A stretch of 13,226 nucleotides of DNA from Ilumatobacteraceae bacterium (GTDB taxonomy: Bacteria > Actinomycetota > Acidimicrobiia > Acidimicrobiales > Ilumatobacteraceae): the NCBI GenBank assembly GCA_007117775.1, contig SKFX01000212.1, positions 1-13,226 of the forward strand, read 5' to 3'. Positions within the stretch are counted from its first letter, which is position 1. Each line of letters begins with the position of its first letter. Of the stretch, positions 8,301-13,226 are shown in pieces. The notes under the pieces were generated by a model, which saw only the letters and a list, made by a program, of their open reading frames with translations, did not search any database and was not told the origin of the DNA. Position numbers and translations under genes: made by a program.

Positions 8301-8856
8301 CAATGCCGACGGCGACGACCTCATCATCTTCTCCGATACCTCCCGCTCGACCGAGTTGTGTCGGTTCAGCTACCCGCGCCAGACCAAGGCGCCGTATCTG
8401 TGCATCGCTGACTTCTTCCGGCCCGTCACCGACGGCATCGACTATGCGGCGTTCCATATCGTGACGATGGGTGCTGCGGTCAGCGACGCCGCCGCTGAGC
8501 TGTTCGCCGAGAACCGCTATCAGGAGTACCTGTTGGTGCATGGTCTCGGCGTCGAGATGGCCGAAGCACTCGCGGAGCTCTGGCATCATCGGATCCGGAC
8601 CGAATGGGGATTCGTCGACGAGGACGGCCCGAGCTTGTCGGGCCTGTTCCGCCAGCAGTACCGCGGTGGGCGGTACTCATGGGGGTATCCGGCCTGTCCG
8701 GATCTCGAGGACAACGCCAAGGTCGCCGAGTTGCTCGGCGCTGATCGTCTCGGCATCGAGGTCAATGAGGAGACCGGCTGGCAGTATCAGCCCGAGCAGA
8801 CCACCTCGGCGATCATCTGCCATCACCCCCAGGCCAAATACTTCGTCGCTCGCTGA
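5368..8856 (+). CDS. metH: Cobalamin-dependent methionine synthase
   Basis: A 1162-residue enzyme close to the usual length of about 1200. It transfers the methyl group of 5-methyltetrahydrofolate via cobalamin to homocysteine, giving methionine and tetrahydrofolate in the cytoplasm. All four modules are present in order. The homocysteine domain (about 1-310) has zinc ligands Cys227 (INCATGP) and Cys293/Cys294 (GGCCGTTP). The pterin domain (about 335-610) opens with IIGERTNANGSKAF at 342. The cobalamin region has a helical cap (about 640-725) and then the DxHxxG motif as GDVHDIGKN, with His736 as the lower cobalt ligand. The reactivation domain (about 895-1162) carries the S-adenosylmethionine motif RYSWGYPACP at 1102-1111. 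The ATG at 5368 follows a leaderless-type promoter box. No frameshift or missing key residue was seen. Confidence 0.98.
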   Translation: MARPSYLDAINERIIVFDGAFGTYVQDLDLTADDFGGPDLEGCNEFLCITRPDVIAGMHAAFLDVGVDAVETASFGSFSTVLNEYDLQDRAYEISEASARIARDVVDSYISGDGVARFVAGSMGPGTKLPSLGHIGFAELRDSYGEQARGLLAGGVDLFLIETCMDLLQVKAAMQGCRAAMRTEGREVPIQIQVTIETTGRMLVGSEIGAAVAAIGAMRPDVLGINCATGPAEMQEHLRYLSQYSPMPISVLPNAGLPSVVDGRTVYDLTPADLAEFHRHHVVDLGIGIVGGCCGTTPEHLRHVVEAVRDLDPPRRTPVIEPSVSSIYSPVTIAQQNSFLIIGERTNANGSKAFRDAMLAGDVETCTKMATEQIKEGAHVLDLCVDYVGRDGTEDMDLLASRFATQASVPLVIDSTEPEVMEAALRHIGGRAVLNSANLEDGELPDSRLDRVMTLARDYGCAVICLLIDERGQARDVEWKMEIAHRLHDIATERYGLQSSDLIFDALTFPLSTGDDDLRRDAIATIEAIRRIKAELPGVYTTLGVSNVSFGLSPAARHALNSVFLHECVGAGLDSAIVHAGKIVPLNKIPDEQRQVCLDLIYDRRRDDYDPLTALLEVFADVKTIKSIKPDRSGLPVSERLHHRIIDGDREGLSDDLDAALAEGLSGLAIINEVLLGGMKVVGELFGAGEMQLPFVLQSAETMKQAVAYLEPYLDRVDGETSKGRLVLATVKGDVHDIGKNLVDIICTNNGYEVHNLGIKISIAEMIAKVKEVDADALGMSGLLVKSTLIMRDNLQELNDLGLSELPVLLGGAALTRRYVERDLREVYDGRVFYGKDAFEGLATLDRIMDMKRSGDWDPDFGRVPTGRELPERSGTETEVVDLPTRSPDVVGDHPIFEPPFIGSRVVKGLSIDEIATYINETALFRNQWQFRPEKSADAVETDEEFKERIRPILREQLAAAKAAGILVPQVVYGYYPANADGDDLIIFSDTSRSTELCRFSYPRQTKAPYLCIADFFRPVTDGIDYAAFHIVTMGAAVSDAAAELFAENRYQEYLLVHGLGVEMAEALAELWHHRIRTEWGFVDEDGPSLSGLFRQQYRGGRYSWGYPACPDLEDNAKVAELLGADRLGIEVNEETGWQYQPEQTTSAIICHHPQAKYFVAR

Positions 8857-8881
8857 CGGTGCAACGGGCGCTGACGGGTGC
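8852..8881. repeat. Imperfect direct repeat at the metH/regulator junction
   Basis: GCTGACGGTGC (8852-8862) recurs as GCTGACGGGTGC (8870-8881), 18 bases later. The first copy overlaps the metH stop codon; the second lies just upstream of the regulator's -10 box. It could be an operator for the downstream gene or chance in GC-rich DNA. Confidence 0.3.
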
Positions 8882-8896
8882 GCAATTGCCCTGCGA

Positions 8897-8908
8897 TACC
8901 CTGAACAC
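8897..8908 (+). promoter_or_regulatory. Leaderless-type -10 box of the LuxR-family regulator gene
   Basis: TACCCT (8897-8902) stands six bases before the ATG at 8909, with no Shine-Dalgarno. This suggests the regulator has its own leaderless transcript despite only 52 bases separating it from metH. CTGACG at 8871-8876 resembles a -35 element, but the 20-base spacing is long. Confidence 0.5.
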
Positions 8909-10891
8909 ATGAGCGAGAATCAATGGCGCGCATTGCTGGCTTCAGGACTGATCGCCGGCTCCATTGATGTTCGTACCATCGCCCGCTACAGCTCGGTGAG
9001 TCTCGATGAAGCCCAAGTCGCCATCGACACCGCCGTCGCCGAGGGGGTGCTCGTCGACGGGGTCGTCGATTCGTCCACCCGGGCGGTGCTCGTGGCCGAG
9101 CTGTCGAGCGAGGAGATCGCCGGCATCCACGCCGAGGTTGCCCGCCACCTCATGACCTCGGGGTCGAGCAATGTCGCCGCGGCGATCGAACATGCAGCCG
9201 CCGCAGGACGACTCTTGCCGTTCGAGGATCTCGTCGAACTCGCCGATCACCGCGGCAATGCCTGTCTCAGCATCGGTGACTATGACGCGGCACGCCTGCT
9301 CCTCGAGTTCGCCAGCGAGATGGACCTGGTGCCCGGCCCGCGGGTTCAGGCATTGCGACTCAAACAGCTTGCGGCTGCGCACCACGGTCTCGGCCAGGTG
9401 ACCGAGGCCCGTGAACATCTCGCCCAAGCATTCAATCTCGCGCTCTTGGACGATGATGCTGCGCTGGCAGTCGAATTCGCCGTCGACTACGCCTTCCCGG
9501 TCGATTGGTATGCCGGTGACGGTCGTGCCTCGGCCATGCTCGAACAATGCGCAGCGCTGGACCTGACCGATGAGCAACAGGTCATGATCGACGCGGCGCG
9601 CGCTCTGACCGAGATGCGGATCCCACTACCTGGCCAACGCTGGCAGCAGATGGCGTGGATCACCCGGCCGACCGTCGCCCAGCCACTCGCTGAGCGCGCC
9701 CTGGAGGCCTCTGAGGAGATGTCCGCTGAGGTGCGTCTGGTGGCACTGTTGGCCTGGCGCAATACCCACCGCGCCCCGGAATACCTCCAGTTGCGCCGTC
9801 GCTACAGCGCCGAGGCACTCGATCTCGCGCAGTCGCTCAGAGACCCGTATGCGCAGATCGATGCCGCCACCATGCTGGCCGTCGATGCGCTGCAATCGGG
9901 TGACCGGCCACTGCTCGACAAGGCCCTGACCGTCGGTCGCTGGGTCGCCGACACCGTCGGCAACCCCAGGCTGACCTGGCTGGTGAACTGTCTAGCAGCT
10001 GGGATCGCGCTCCTCGACGGCGATGATGAAGCCGCCGAGCAGCACCGCAATGAGGCATCACGCCTCGGCCACCAGATCAATGCCCCGGGCTGGATCGGTG
10101 CCGACATCTTGTTGCGTGCCGAGCAACTGCTCGAACGCGGCGCCTATGAGGAGATGCGCCCATGGCTCGATGTCAGGGTCTCGGGCCCGGTACTGCACCC
10201 CCTCGGCAAGATCAGCCTTGCGCTGGTCGCCGTGCACCTGAACGAGCCCGAGACCGCCGAGACCCTCCTGCGACAGGCACTGCGCCAAGCCGAAGCCGAG
10301 ACGAGCGTCCTGCTGTTGCGGGCACTGGCAGCCGAGGTCGCCGTGCTGGCCGGTCTCGACGATGTGATCGAGGAGCTGATCGAGGGGCTGACCCCCTGGG
10401 TCGATCACATCGCTGTCGACTCCAATGCATGGTGGTGCGATGGGCCGGTCGCCACACGGTTGGCGCAACTGCACATGGCCCGGGGCGGCTACGCCTGTGC
10501 TGACGAGCTGCTCAATCGAGCCCGATCGATGGCACAGCAGATCAACGATGTCCGCTCGATGCAACGCATCGCAGACCTGCGCACCCAACTCGAACTCGCC
10601 GCCGAATCGGCACCGCTCAGCACCATGGTTCAACCCAGCGTCAACGCCATCGCACCGATATCGCTGCAGCTCCCCGACGGCGCCTCGTTGACCAACCGGG
10701 AACTCGAGGTGCTGGCACTCATGGCTCGTGGTCACACCAACACCGCGATCGCCCACGAGCTCTCCTACAGCCTGTCGACGATCCGCCTCGACACGATGTC
10801 GATCTATCGGAAATTGAAAGTCCGCGGCCGTGTCGAAGCCGTTGCGCTCGTCACCGGCCTGCGATCGGACTCCGATGCTGTCTCGCTGTGA
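8909..10891 (+). CDS. LuxR-family transcriptional regulator with helical-repeat sensor region, no ATPase
   Basis: A 660-residue protein. The C-terminus (about 594-650) is a LuxR/GerE helix-turn-helix: LTNRELEVLALMARGHTN, then IAHELSYSLSTIRLDTMSIYRKL. Residues about 100-570 are almost wholly alpha-helical with Ala/Leu-rich repeats of TPR style (for example EAREHLAQAFNLAL), as in the sensor part of MalT/LAL regulators. Residues 1-90 resemble the winged-helix arm that normally follows the NTPase in those regulators, but no Walker A or B motif exists in the protein. The 146 codons of open frame before 8909 overlap metH and do not supply one. It therefore looks like an ATPase-less relative of LAL regulators. 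The ATG at 8909 fits the TACCCT box. Ligand and targets are unknown; it may act on neighbouring genes or elsewhere. Confidence 0.85.
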   Translation: MSENQWRALLASGLIAGSIDVRTIARYSSVSLDEAQVAIDTAVAEGVLVDGVVDSSTRAVLVAELSSEEIAGIHAEVARHLMTSGSSNVAAAIEHAAAAGRLLPFEDLVELADHRGNACLSIGDYDAARLLLEFASEMDLVPGPRVQALRLKQLAAAHHGLGQVTEAREHLAQAFNLALLDDDAALAVEFAVDYAFPVDWYAGDGRASAMLEQCAALDLTDEQQVMIDAARALTEMRIPLPGQRWQQMAWITRPTVAQPLAERALEASEEMSAEVRLVALLAWRNTHRAPEYLQLRRRYSAEALDLAQSLRDPYAQIDAATMLAVDALQSGDRPLLDKALTVGRWVADTVGNPRLTWLVNCLAAGIALLDGDDEAAEQHRNEASRLGHQINAPGWIGADILLRAEQLLERGAYEEMRPWLDVRVSGPVLHPLGKISLALVAVHLNEPETAETLLRQALRQAEAETSVLLLRALAAEVAVLAGLDDVIEELIEGLTPWVDHIAVDSNAWWCDGPVATRLAQLHMARGGYACADELLNRARSMAQQINDVRSMQRIADLRTQLELAAESAPLSTMVQPSVNAIAPISLQLPDGASLTNRELEVLALMARGHTNTAIAHELSYSLSTIRLDTMSIYRKLKVRGRVEAVALVTGLRSDSDAVSL

Positions 10892-10960
10892 TCCCGGCTC
10901 CATGAAGGCCGACTGAACCAGAACCTGCACCCACCGAGCACCTGATCGGTGTCGTGAGAG

Positions 10961-11028
10961 CATCCGGGCCGGGCGCACGCAGGCCGTCGTCCGCCTCGAC
11001 GACCTGCGTGGCCCCACAGGCCCGGATG
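10961..11028. terminator. Composite three-helix stem-loop between convergent genes
   Basis: The outer arms CATCCGGGCC (10961-10970) and GGCCCGGATG (11019-11028) match perfectly. Inside, ACGCAG (10977-10982) pairs with CTGCGT (11004-11009), and GTCGTC (10986-10991) pairs with GACGAC (10998-11003) around a 6-base loop. Twenty-two pairs are stacked with small internal loops. It lies between the convergent regulator and kinase genes, so a bidirectional terminator is the simplest reading, although no T-run flanks it. A structured RNA or a protein-binding palindrome is possible. Confidence 0.55.
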
Positions 11029-11030
11029 GC

Positions 11031-11048
11031 CGGAGTCCATCGACTCCG
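11031..11048. terminator. Second perfect hairpin in the convergent gap
   Basis: CGGAGTC (11031-11037) and GACTCCG (11042-11048) form a perfect 7-bp stem with a CATC loop, two bases after the composite stem-loop. It is probably part of the same transcription-ending region for the two converging units. No T-tract follows on either strand. Confidence 0.45.
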
Positions 11049-11124
11049 ATCATCCAGGTGACGCATCCGGTGCGATGTGACCAGTGAAGCCCATGACACC
11101 CTCGATCGCAATGGAGTGAACTAC

Positions 11125-11904
11125 TCAGTCGACAGGAGGTGTGCAGTCAGCAGCGATGAGACCCATACCGGTGCACGCTGGGCGCCCCGCACCCGTCGCG
11201 CCCACCCCTGCTGTCAGCTCGGGTAGCGGAGCACACCACAGCAGATCGGTTCCGAACGCTCCGGCGCTCACCGCCAGCGAACCGCCATGTCGATGCGCCC
11301 GGCGACGCATCCCCGAGACACCGCAGCCCGATCCGCTGCGATGGTCACACCACCGGCCGTTATCGGAGATATGGACCTTGATGCGGCGGTGGCTTTGCGT
11401 GATCCACACCACCGCGGCGGTCGCCCCGGCATGACGAGCGATGTTCGAGAGCCCCTCTCTGACCACCGCCACGACATCGCCGGCCAGATCCTGCGCGATC
11501 GTCAACCCGGCCTGACAGCGAAACGACGGGACGAAGCCGAGCATCAAGATCATCTCATCGATCACACCAGCGACCGCTCGAGTGAGGTCGACCCCGATGA
11601 GTCCATCGCCTCGCGCTGATTCATCACCCCAGGTGGACAGCACCAGGATCCACGACCGCAATTCGTCGATGACTTCATTGAGGATCGAGTGTGAACGGAC
11701 CATCTGTGCCGCTGCACCACTTGGCCCGCCAGATCCAGCGAGCGAGTCCAAACCGACGCCCACGACCAAGAGACGCTGGATGATCGAATCGTGGAGGGCG
11801 GCGGCGAACTCCTGGTTCCATCCGTCACCGACGCCATCGTGCGCTCCATCATCGACACCCATGAACGGTCCCTGCACCACAGCTGGGACTCGGCGATCTG
11901 CCAT
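11125..11904 (-). CDS. Soluble NarL-type sensor histidine kinase
   Basis: A 259-residue kinase of the HisKA_3 class that pairs with NarL/FixJ regulators. The phosphorylation site is His38 in FAAALHDSIIQRLL, in the dimerisation helix region (about 30-95). The ATPase domain (about 140-230) shows an N-box VREGLSNIARH (148-158, Asn154), the DNG motif (181-183) and a glycine-rich lid GCGVSGMRRRA (193-203). There is no membrane helix and only about 30 residues precede the H-box, so any sensing must be cytoplasmic or through a partner. The gene begins 10 bases after the response regulator stop. A GAGG Shine-Dalgarno (complement of 11913-11916) overlaps that stop codon, which supports an operon and ATG 11904. 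The last ~35 residues (Gly/Ala/Pro-rich) look like an unstructured tail. The signal is unknown. Confidence 0.9.
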   Translation of the reverse strand: MADRRVPAVVQGPFMGVDDGAHDGVGDGWNQEFAAALHDSIIQRLLVVGVGLDSLAGSGGPSGAAAQMVRSHSILNEVIDELRSWILVLSTWGDESARGDGLIGVDLTRAVAGVIDEMILMLGFVPSFRCQAGLTIAQDLAGDVVAVVREGLSNIARHAGATAAVVWITQSHRRIKVHISDNGRWCDHRSGSGCGVSGMRRRAHRHGGSLAVSAGAFGTDLLWCAPLPELTAGVGATGAGRPACTGMGLIAADCTPPVD

Positions 11905-11914
11905 ATCGGATGCC

Positions 11915-12559
11915 TCAGGCCGAATGCACCTCGATCGGAGATGCAGCCCGGGTCACCAACACCGCCAGCTGCACCCGATTCTCGAGGCTGAGTTCGTTGA
12001 GGATGCGCGAGACACGGTTGCGGATGGTCTGCACACTGAGGCCCATCACTCCGGCGATCATCCGATCGGTCATCCCACGCGACACCAATGAGGCGATCTG
12101 GCGGTCCGATGTTCGGAGTCGCTCGAACCGGCCGAACCCCTGATCGTCGAGACGACGCTGGGCGGCACGGGCGTCCTCCTCGCTGATGCGCCGTACACCG
12201 GCAGCGGCATCTCGCACCCGGCCGACGAGGCGGGTACAGGAGATGTCCTTGAGCACGAACCCCGATGCTGAGGCAGCGTAGGAATCGGCCAGCGCCAAAT
12301 CGGATTCGAAGGCCGTCATCATCACCACCGCACACTCACTGCGGTTGGCCGCACACCATCGGGCCACCGCGATCCCCGACTCCGAACCGACCCGGACATC
12401 GACGAGTGCGACATCGGGTTGCTCAGCGACGATGCGATCGAGAGCTTCGGCCACCGTCCCGACACTGGCGACCACCTCGAGGTCGCCGTAGCGCTCCATC
12501 GACTGGCACAGGACCTCGCGGAACAACTGGCAATCGTCACAGACCACGACTCGGATCAT
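11915..12559 (-). CDS. NarL/FixJ-family two-component response regulator
   Basis: A 214-residue DNA-binding regulator. The receiver domain (1-120) has the acidic pair Asp8/Asp9, phosphoacceptor Asp54 in ALVDVRVG, Thr82 in MMTAF and Lys104 in FVLKD, all expected for an active receiver. The LuxR-type helix-turn-helix is at about 147-205 (LRTSDRQIASLVSRGMTD, then LSVQTIRNRVSRILNEL). ATG 12559 is preceded by a clear AGGAG five bases away; the frame stays open to 12631 but without a better start. It is the first gene of a two-gene operon with the histidine kinase. It is divergent to the RiPP-precursor-like gene, so the shared 402-base gap is the obvious place for its binding sites; that is inference. 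Confidence 0.94.
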   Translation of the reverse strand: MIRVVVCDDCQLFREVLCQSMERYGDLEVVASVGTVAEALDRIVAEQPDVALVDVRVGSESGIAVARWCAANRSECAVVMMTAFESDLALADSYAASASGFVLKDISCTRLVGRVRDAAAGVRRISEEDARAAQRRLDDQGFGRFERLRTSDRQIASLVSRGMTDRMIAGVMGLSVQTIRNRVSRILNELSLENRVQLAVLVTRAASPIEVHSA

Positions 12560-12564
12560 GATCA

Positions 12565-12569
12565 CTCCT
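12565..12569 (-). promoter_or_regulatory. Shine-Dalgarno of the response regulator gene
   Basis: AGGAG on the minus strand, five bases before ATG 12559. It fixes the start and shows that this operon is read with a leader, unlike the leaderless genes elsewhere in the window. Confidence 0.75.
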
Positions 12570-12702
12570 CTCCCCCGAGTCCGCCCGGGATCATCACCGA
12601 CCTGCGGCCCCCCGCCGAAGGTCACCTTCATCCAACGAGATCAGCGCCTCTCGGTCAATAAAGATTCATACCGCACAGTGCTTTATCAGATTTGCTATTG
12701 GC

Positions 12703-12751
12703 TTTCCTCAGGGAAATCTCAGTGATGAGGCTGATCCTGAGAGAATCCTGA
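12703..12751. repeat. Cluster of inverted and direct repeats, possible operator
   Basis: There are three overlapping elements. TTTCC (12703-12707) and GGAAA (12712-12716) form a small palindrome. TCTCAG (12717-12722) and CTGAGA (12737-12742) form an inverted repeat with 14 bases between. ATCCTGA is repeated at 12734-12740 and 12745-12751, 11 bases apart, about one helical turn. Such arrays are typical binding sites for NarL-type regulators, but no direct evidence of binding exists. Confidence 0.45.
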
Positions 12752-12753
12752 AT

Positions 12754-12786
12754 GCTTCGGCGATCTCTCGATGGACCTGCCGAAGC
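12754..12786. repeat. 8-bp perfect inverted repeat
   Basis: GCTTCGGC (12754-12761) and GCCGAAGC (12779-12786) are perfect complements with a 17-base spacer. It lies upstream of the proposed start of the right-hand transcript, so it is not in that leader. It may be an operator or a hairpin. Confidence 0.4.
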
Positions 12787-12872
12787 GTCTCACCGCCGAG
12801 GTCTGCGGCCAGCAATCACTGACGTGACAGGAATCCATGGCCGCGCCAACGAACTGCGCCAGCTCCAGGTCT

Positions 12873-12891
12873 GGTTGCCGACAGGGTTGCC
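12873..12891. repeat. GGTTGCC direct repeat upstream of the RiPP-precursor promoter
   Basis: GGTTGCC occurs at 12873-12879 and 12885-12891, 12 bases apart. If transcription starts near 12934, as the box at 12922 suggests, the pair lies at about -61 to -43, a normal activator position. The promoter has no good -35, which would fit activator dependence. Confidence 0.35.
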
Positions 12892-12921
12892 ACCTCGGCA
12901 CACCGCCGCATCGAAATCTTG

Positions 12922-12956
12922 TACTTTGGGGGGTAATCATCCATCGAACGCAGGAG
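12922..12956 (+). promoter_or_regulatory. Probable -10 box and Shine-Dalgarno of the RiPP-precursor gene
   Basis: TACTTT (12922-12927) fits TANNNT and AGGAG (12952-12956) lies five bases before ATG 12962. The implied leader is roughly 28 bases. The ribosome site is convincing; the -10 is plausible, and no -35 is recognisable. Confidence 0.5.
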
Positions 12957-12961
12957 ATTTC

Positions 12962-13226
12962 ATGTCGGATCACACACTCCCAGCCCACATCGAGACACTG
13001 CTCACCGGCCTGCGCGACAACCCATCACTCGCCCAAGGAGTCACCGCGGCGGCTGGAGAACTCACCGGCACCCAACGAGCCGAAGCTGCCGCCACCTACT
13101 ACCGCTCCAACGGCTACGACGTCACCGCCGAAGAACTCACCGCCCTCGAAATCGCCCGCAAACACGCCACCGGTGAACCCCTCAGCGAACACGAACTCGA
13201 AACCGTCGCCGGCGGTCTCGCACTCG
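12962..13226 (+). CDS. Nif11-like RiPP precursor peptide, leader visible, core cut off
   Basis: Eighty-eight codons are visible with no stop; the gene leaves the window. The residues read as a leader peptide of the Nif11-like (TIGR03798-type) class. A helical start contains HIETLLTGLRDNPSLAQGV (9-27). A middle segment, YYRSNGYDVTAEEL (46-59), mirrors the family's GFxxTxEEL element. The end, PLSEHELETVAGG (73-85), is the classic LSxxELExVAGG double-glycine site. Cleavage is expected after Gly85, leaving a core that begins Leu-Ala-Leu. In known systems such leaders guide modification enzymes (LanM, cyclodehydratase, radical SAM and others) and are removed by a C39-peptidase transporter. No such enzyme is in view, so the product class cannot be told. 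The start is firm: AGGAG lies five bases upstream. Nine of ten Glu codons are GAA, unlike the GAG-leaning neighbours. A non-RiPP Nif11-domain protein is the main alternative. Confidence 0.85.
   Translation, partial: MSDHTLPAHIETLLTGLRDNPSLAQGVTAAAGELTGTQRAEAAATYYRSNGYDVTAEELTALEIARKHATGEPLSEHELETVAGGLAL

Larger units (their letters stand above)
12560..12961. other. Divergent regulatory gap between the two-component operon and the RiPP-precursor gene
   Basis: These 402 bases hold no convincing gene: open frames crossing them have no ribosome site or recognisable domain. The stretch 12655-12760 is noticeably richer in A/T than the rest of the window. The gap carries the response regulator Shine-Dalgarno, a cluster of inverted and direct repeats (12703-12751), an 8-bp inverted repeat (12754-12786), a GGTTGCC direct repeat (12873-12891), and a -10-like box and Shine-Dalgarno for the right-hand gene. 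The minus-strand promoter of the two-component operon must also lie here; TATGAA (complement of 12665-12670) is a weak -10 candidate with no clear -35. Confidence 0.7.

Noticed and set aside
8471..8908. Upstream extension of the LuxR-family gene into metH
   Set aside because: It lies in another frame of a clearly coding metH segment and is Ser/Arg-rich like a shadow frame; the TACCCT box fixes the start at 8909.
12816..12827. TCAC-TGAC-GTGA as a CRP-like operator
   Set aside because: The half-sites and 4-base spacing do not fit the CRP/FNR consensus, and the motif is short enough to be chance.
12719..12988. 89-codon minus-strand open frame overlapping the RiPP-precursor start
   Set aside because: There is no ribosome site, its composition is rich in Cys, Trp and Arg as in shadow frames, and it overlaps a convincing promoter and Shine-Dalgarno on the other strand.
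1..13226. CRISPR array, tRNA or rRNA gene, insertion sequence or phage gene
   Set aside because: No regularly spaced repeats, tRNA-like folds, transposase motifs or terminal inverted repeats were seen on reading both strands.

Overview
The window is GC-rich chromosomal DNA, almost wall-to-wall genes with strong G/C preference at third codon positions. The gene content (actinobacterial-type sirtuin, large cobalamin-dependent methionine synthase, LuxR-family regulators, a conserved hypothetical of actinobacterial type) and apparently leaderless genes with a TANNNT box 6-7 bases before the ATG point to an actinobacterium, possibly Acidimicrobiia. That placement is inference from gene style, not a database match.

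Left part (1-5310): housekeeping and accessory genes, mostly on the minus strand. At the left edge is the 5' part of a rhodanese/MoeB-type sulfur-carrier activating enzyme with the rhodanese domain unusually at the N-terminus. Next come a Sir2-family NAD-dependent deacylase, a small conserved hypothetical on the plus strand that overlaps, tail to tail, an M17 leucyl aminopeptidase, and a two-transmembrane potassium channel with two RCK regions. The channel and the aminopeptidase run in the same direction, separated by a short gap holding a stem-loop.

Middle (5368-10891): a full-length four-module MetH, then a 660-residue LuxR-type regulator. The regulator looks like a LAL/MalT-class protein that lacks the N-terminal P-loop ATPase. 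Both genes carry leaderless-type promoter boxes. A composite stem-loop region (10961-11048) separates the regulator from the convergent two-component operon.

Right part (11125-13226): a two-component system on the minus strand, with a NarL/FixJ response regulator upstream of a small soluble HisKA_3 histidine kinase. About 400 bases away, divergently transcribed and cut off by the window edge, is a gene whose 88 visible residues form a Nif11-like RiPP leader ending in a double-glycine cleavage site. This is the most interesting object here. The region between holds direct and inverted repeats that could be operators, a -10-like box and a good Shine-Dalgarno. The likely reading is the left border of a RiPP gene cluster, possibly controlled by the neighbouring two-component system. 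The core peptide and any modification or export genes lie outside the window.
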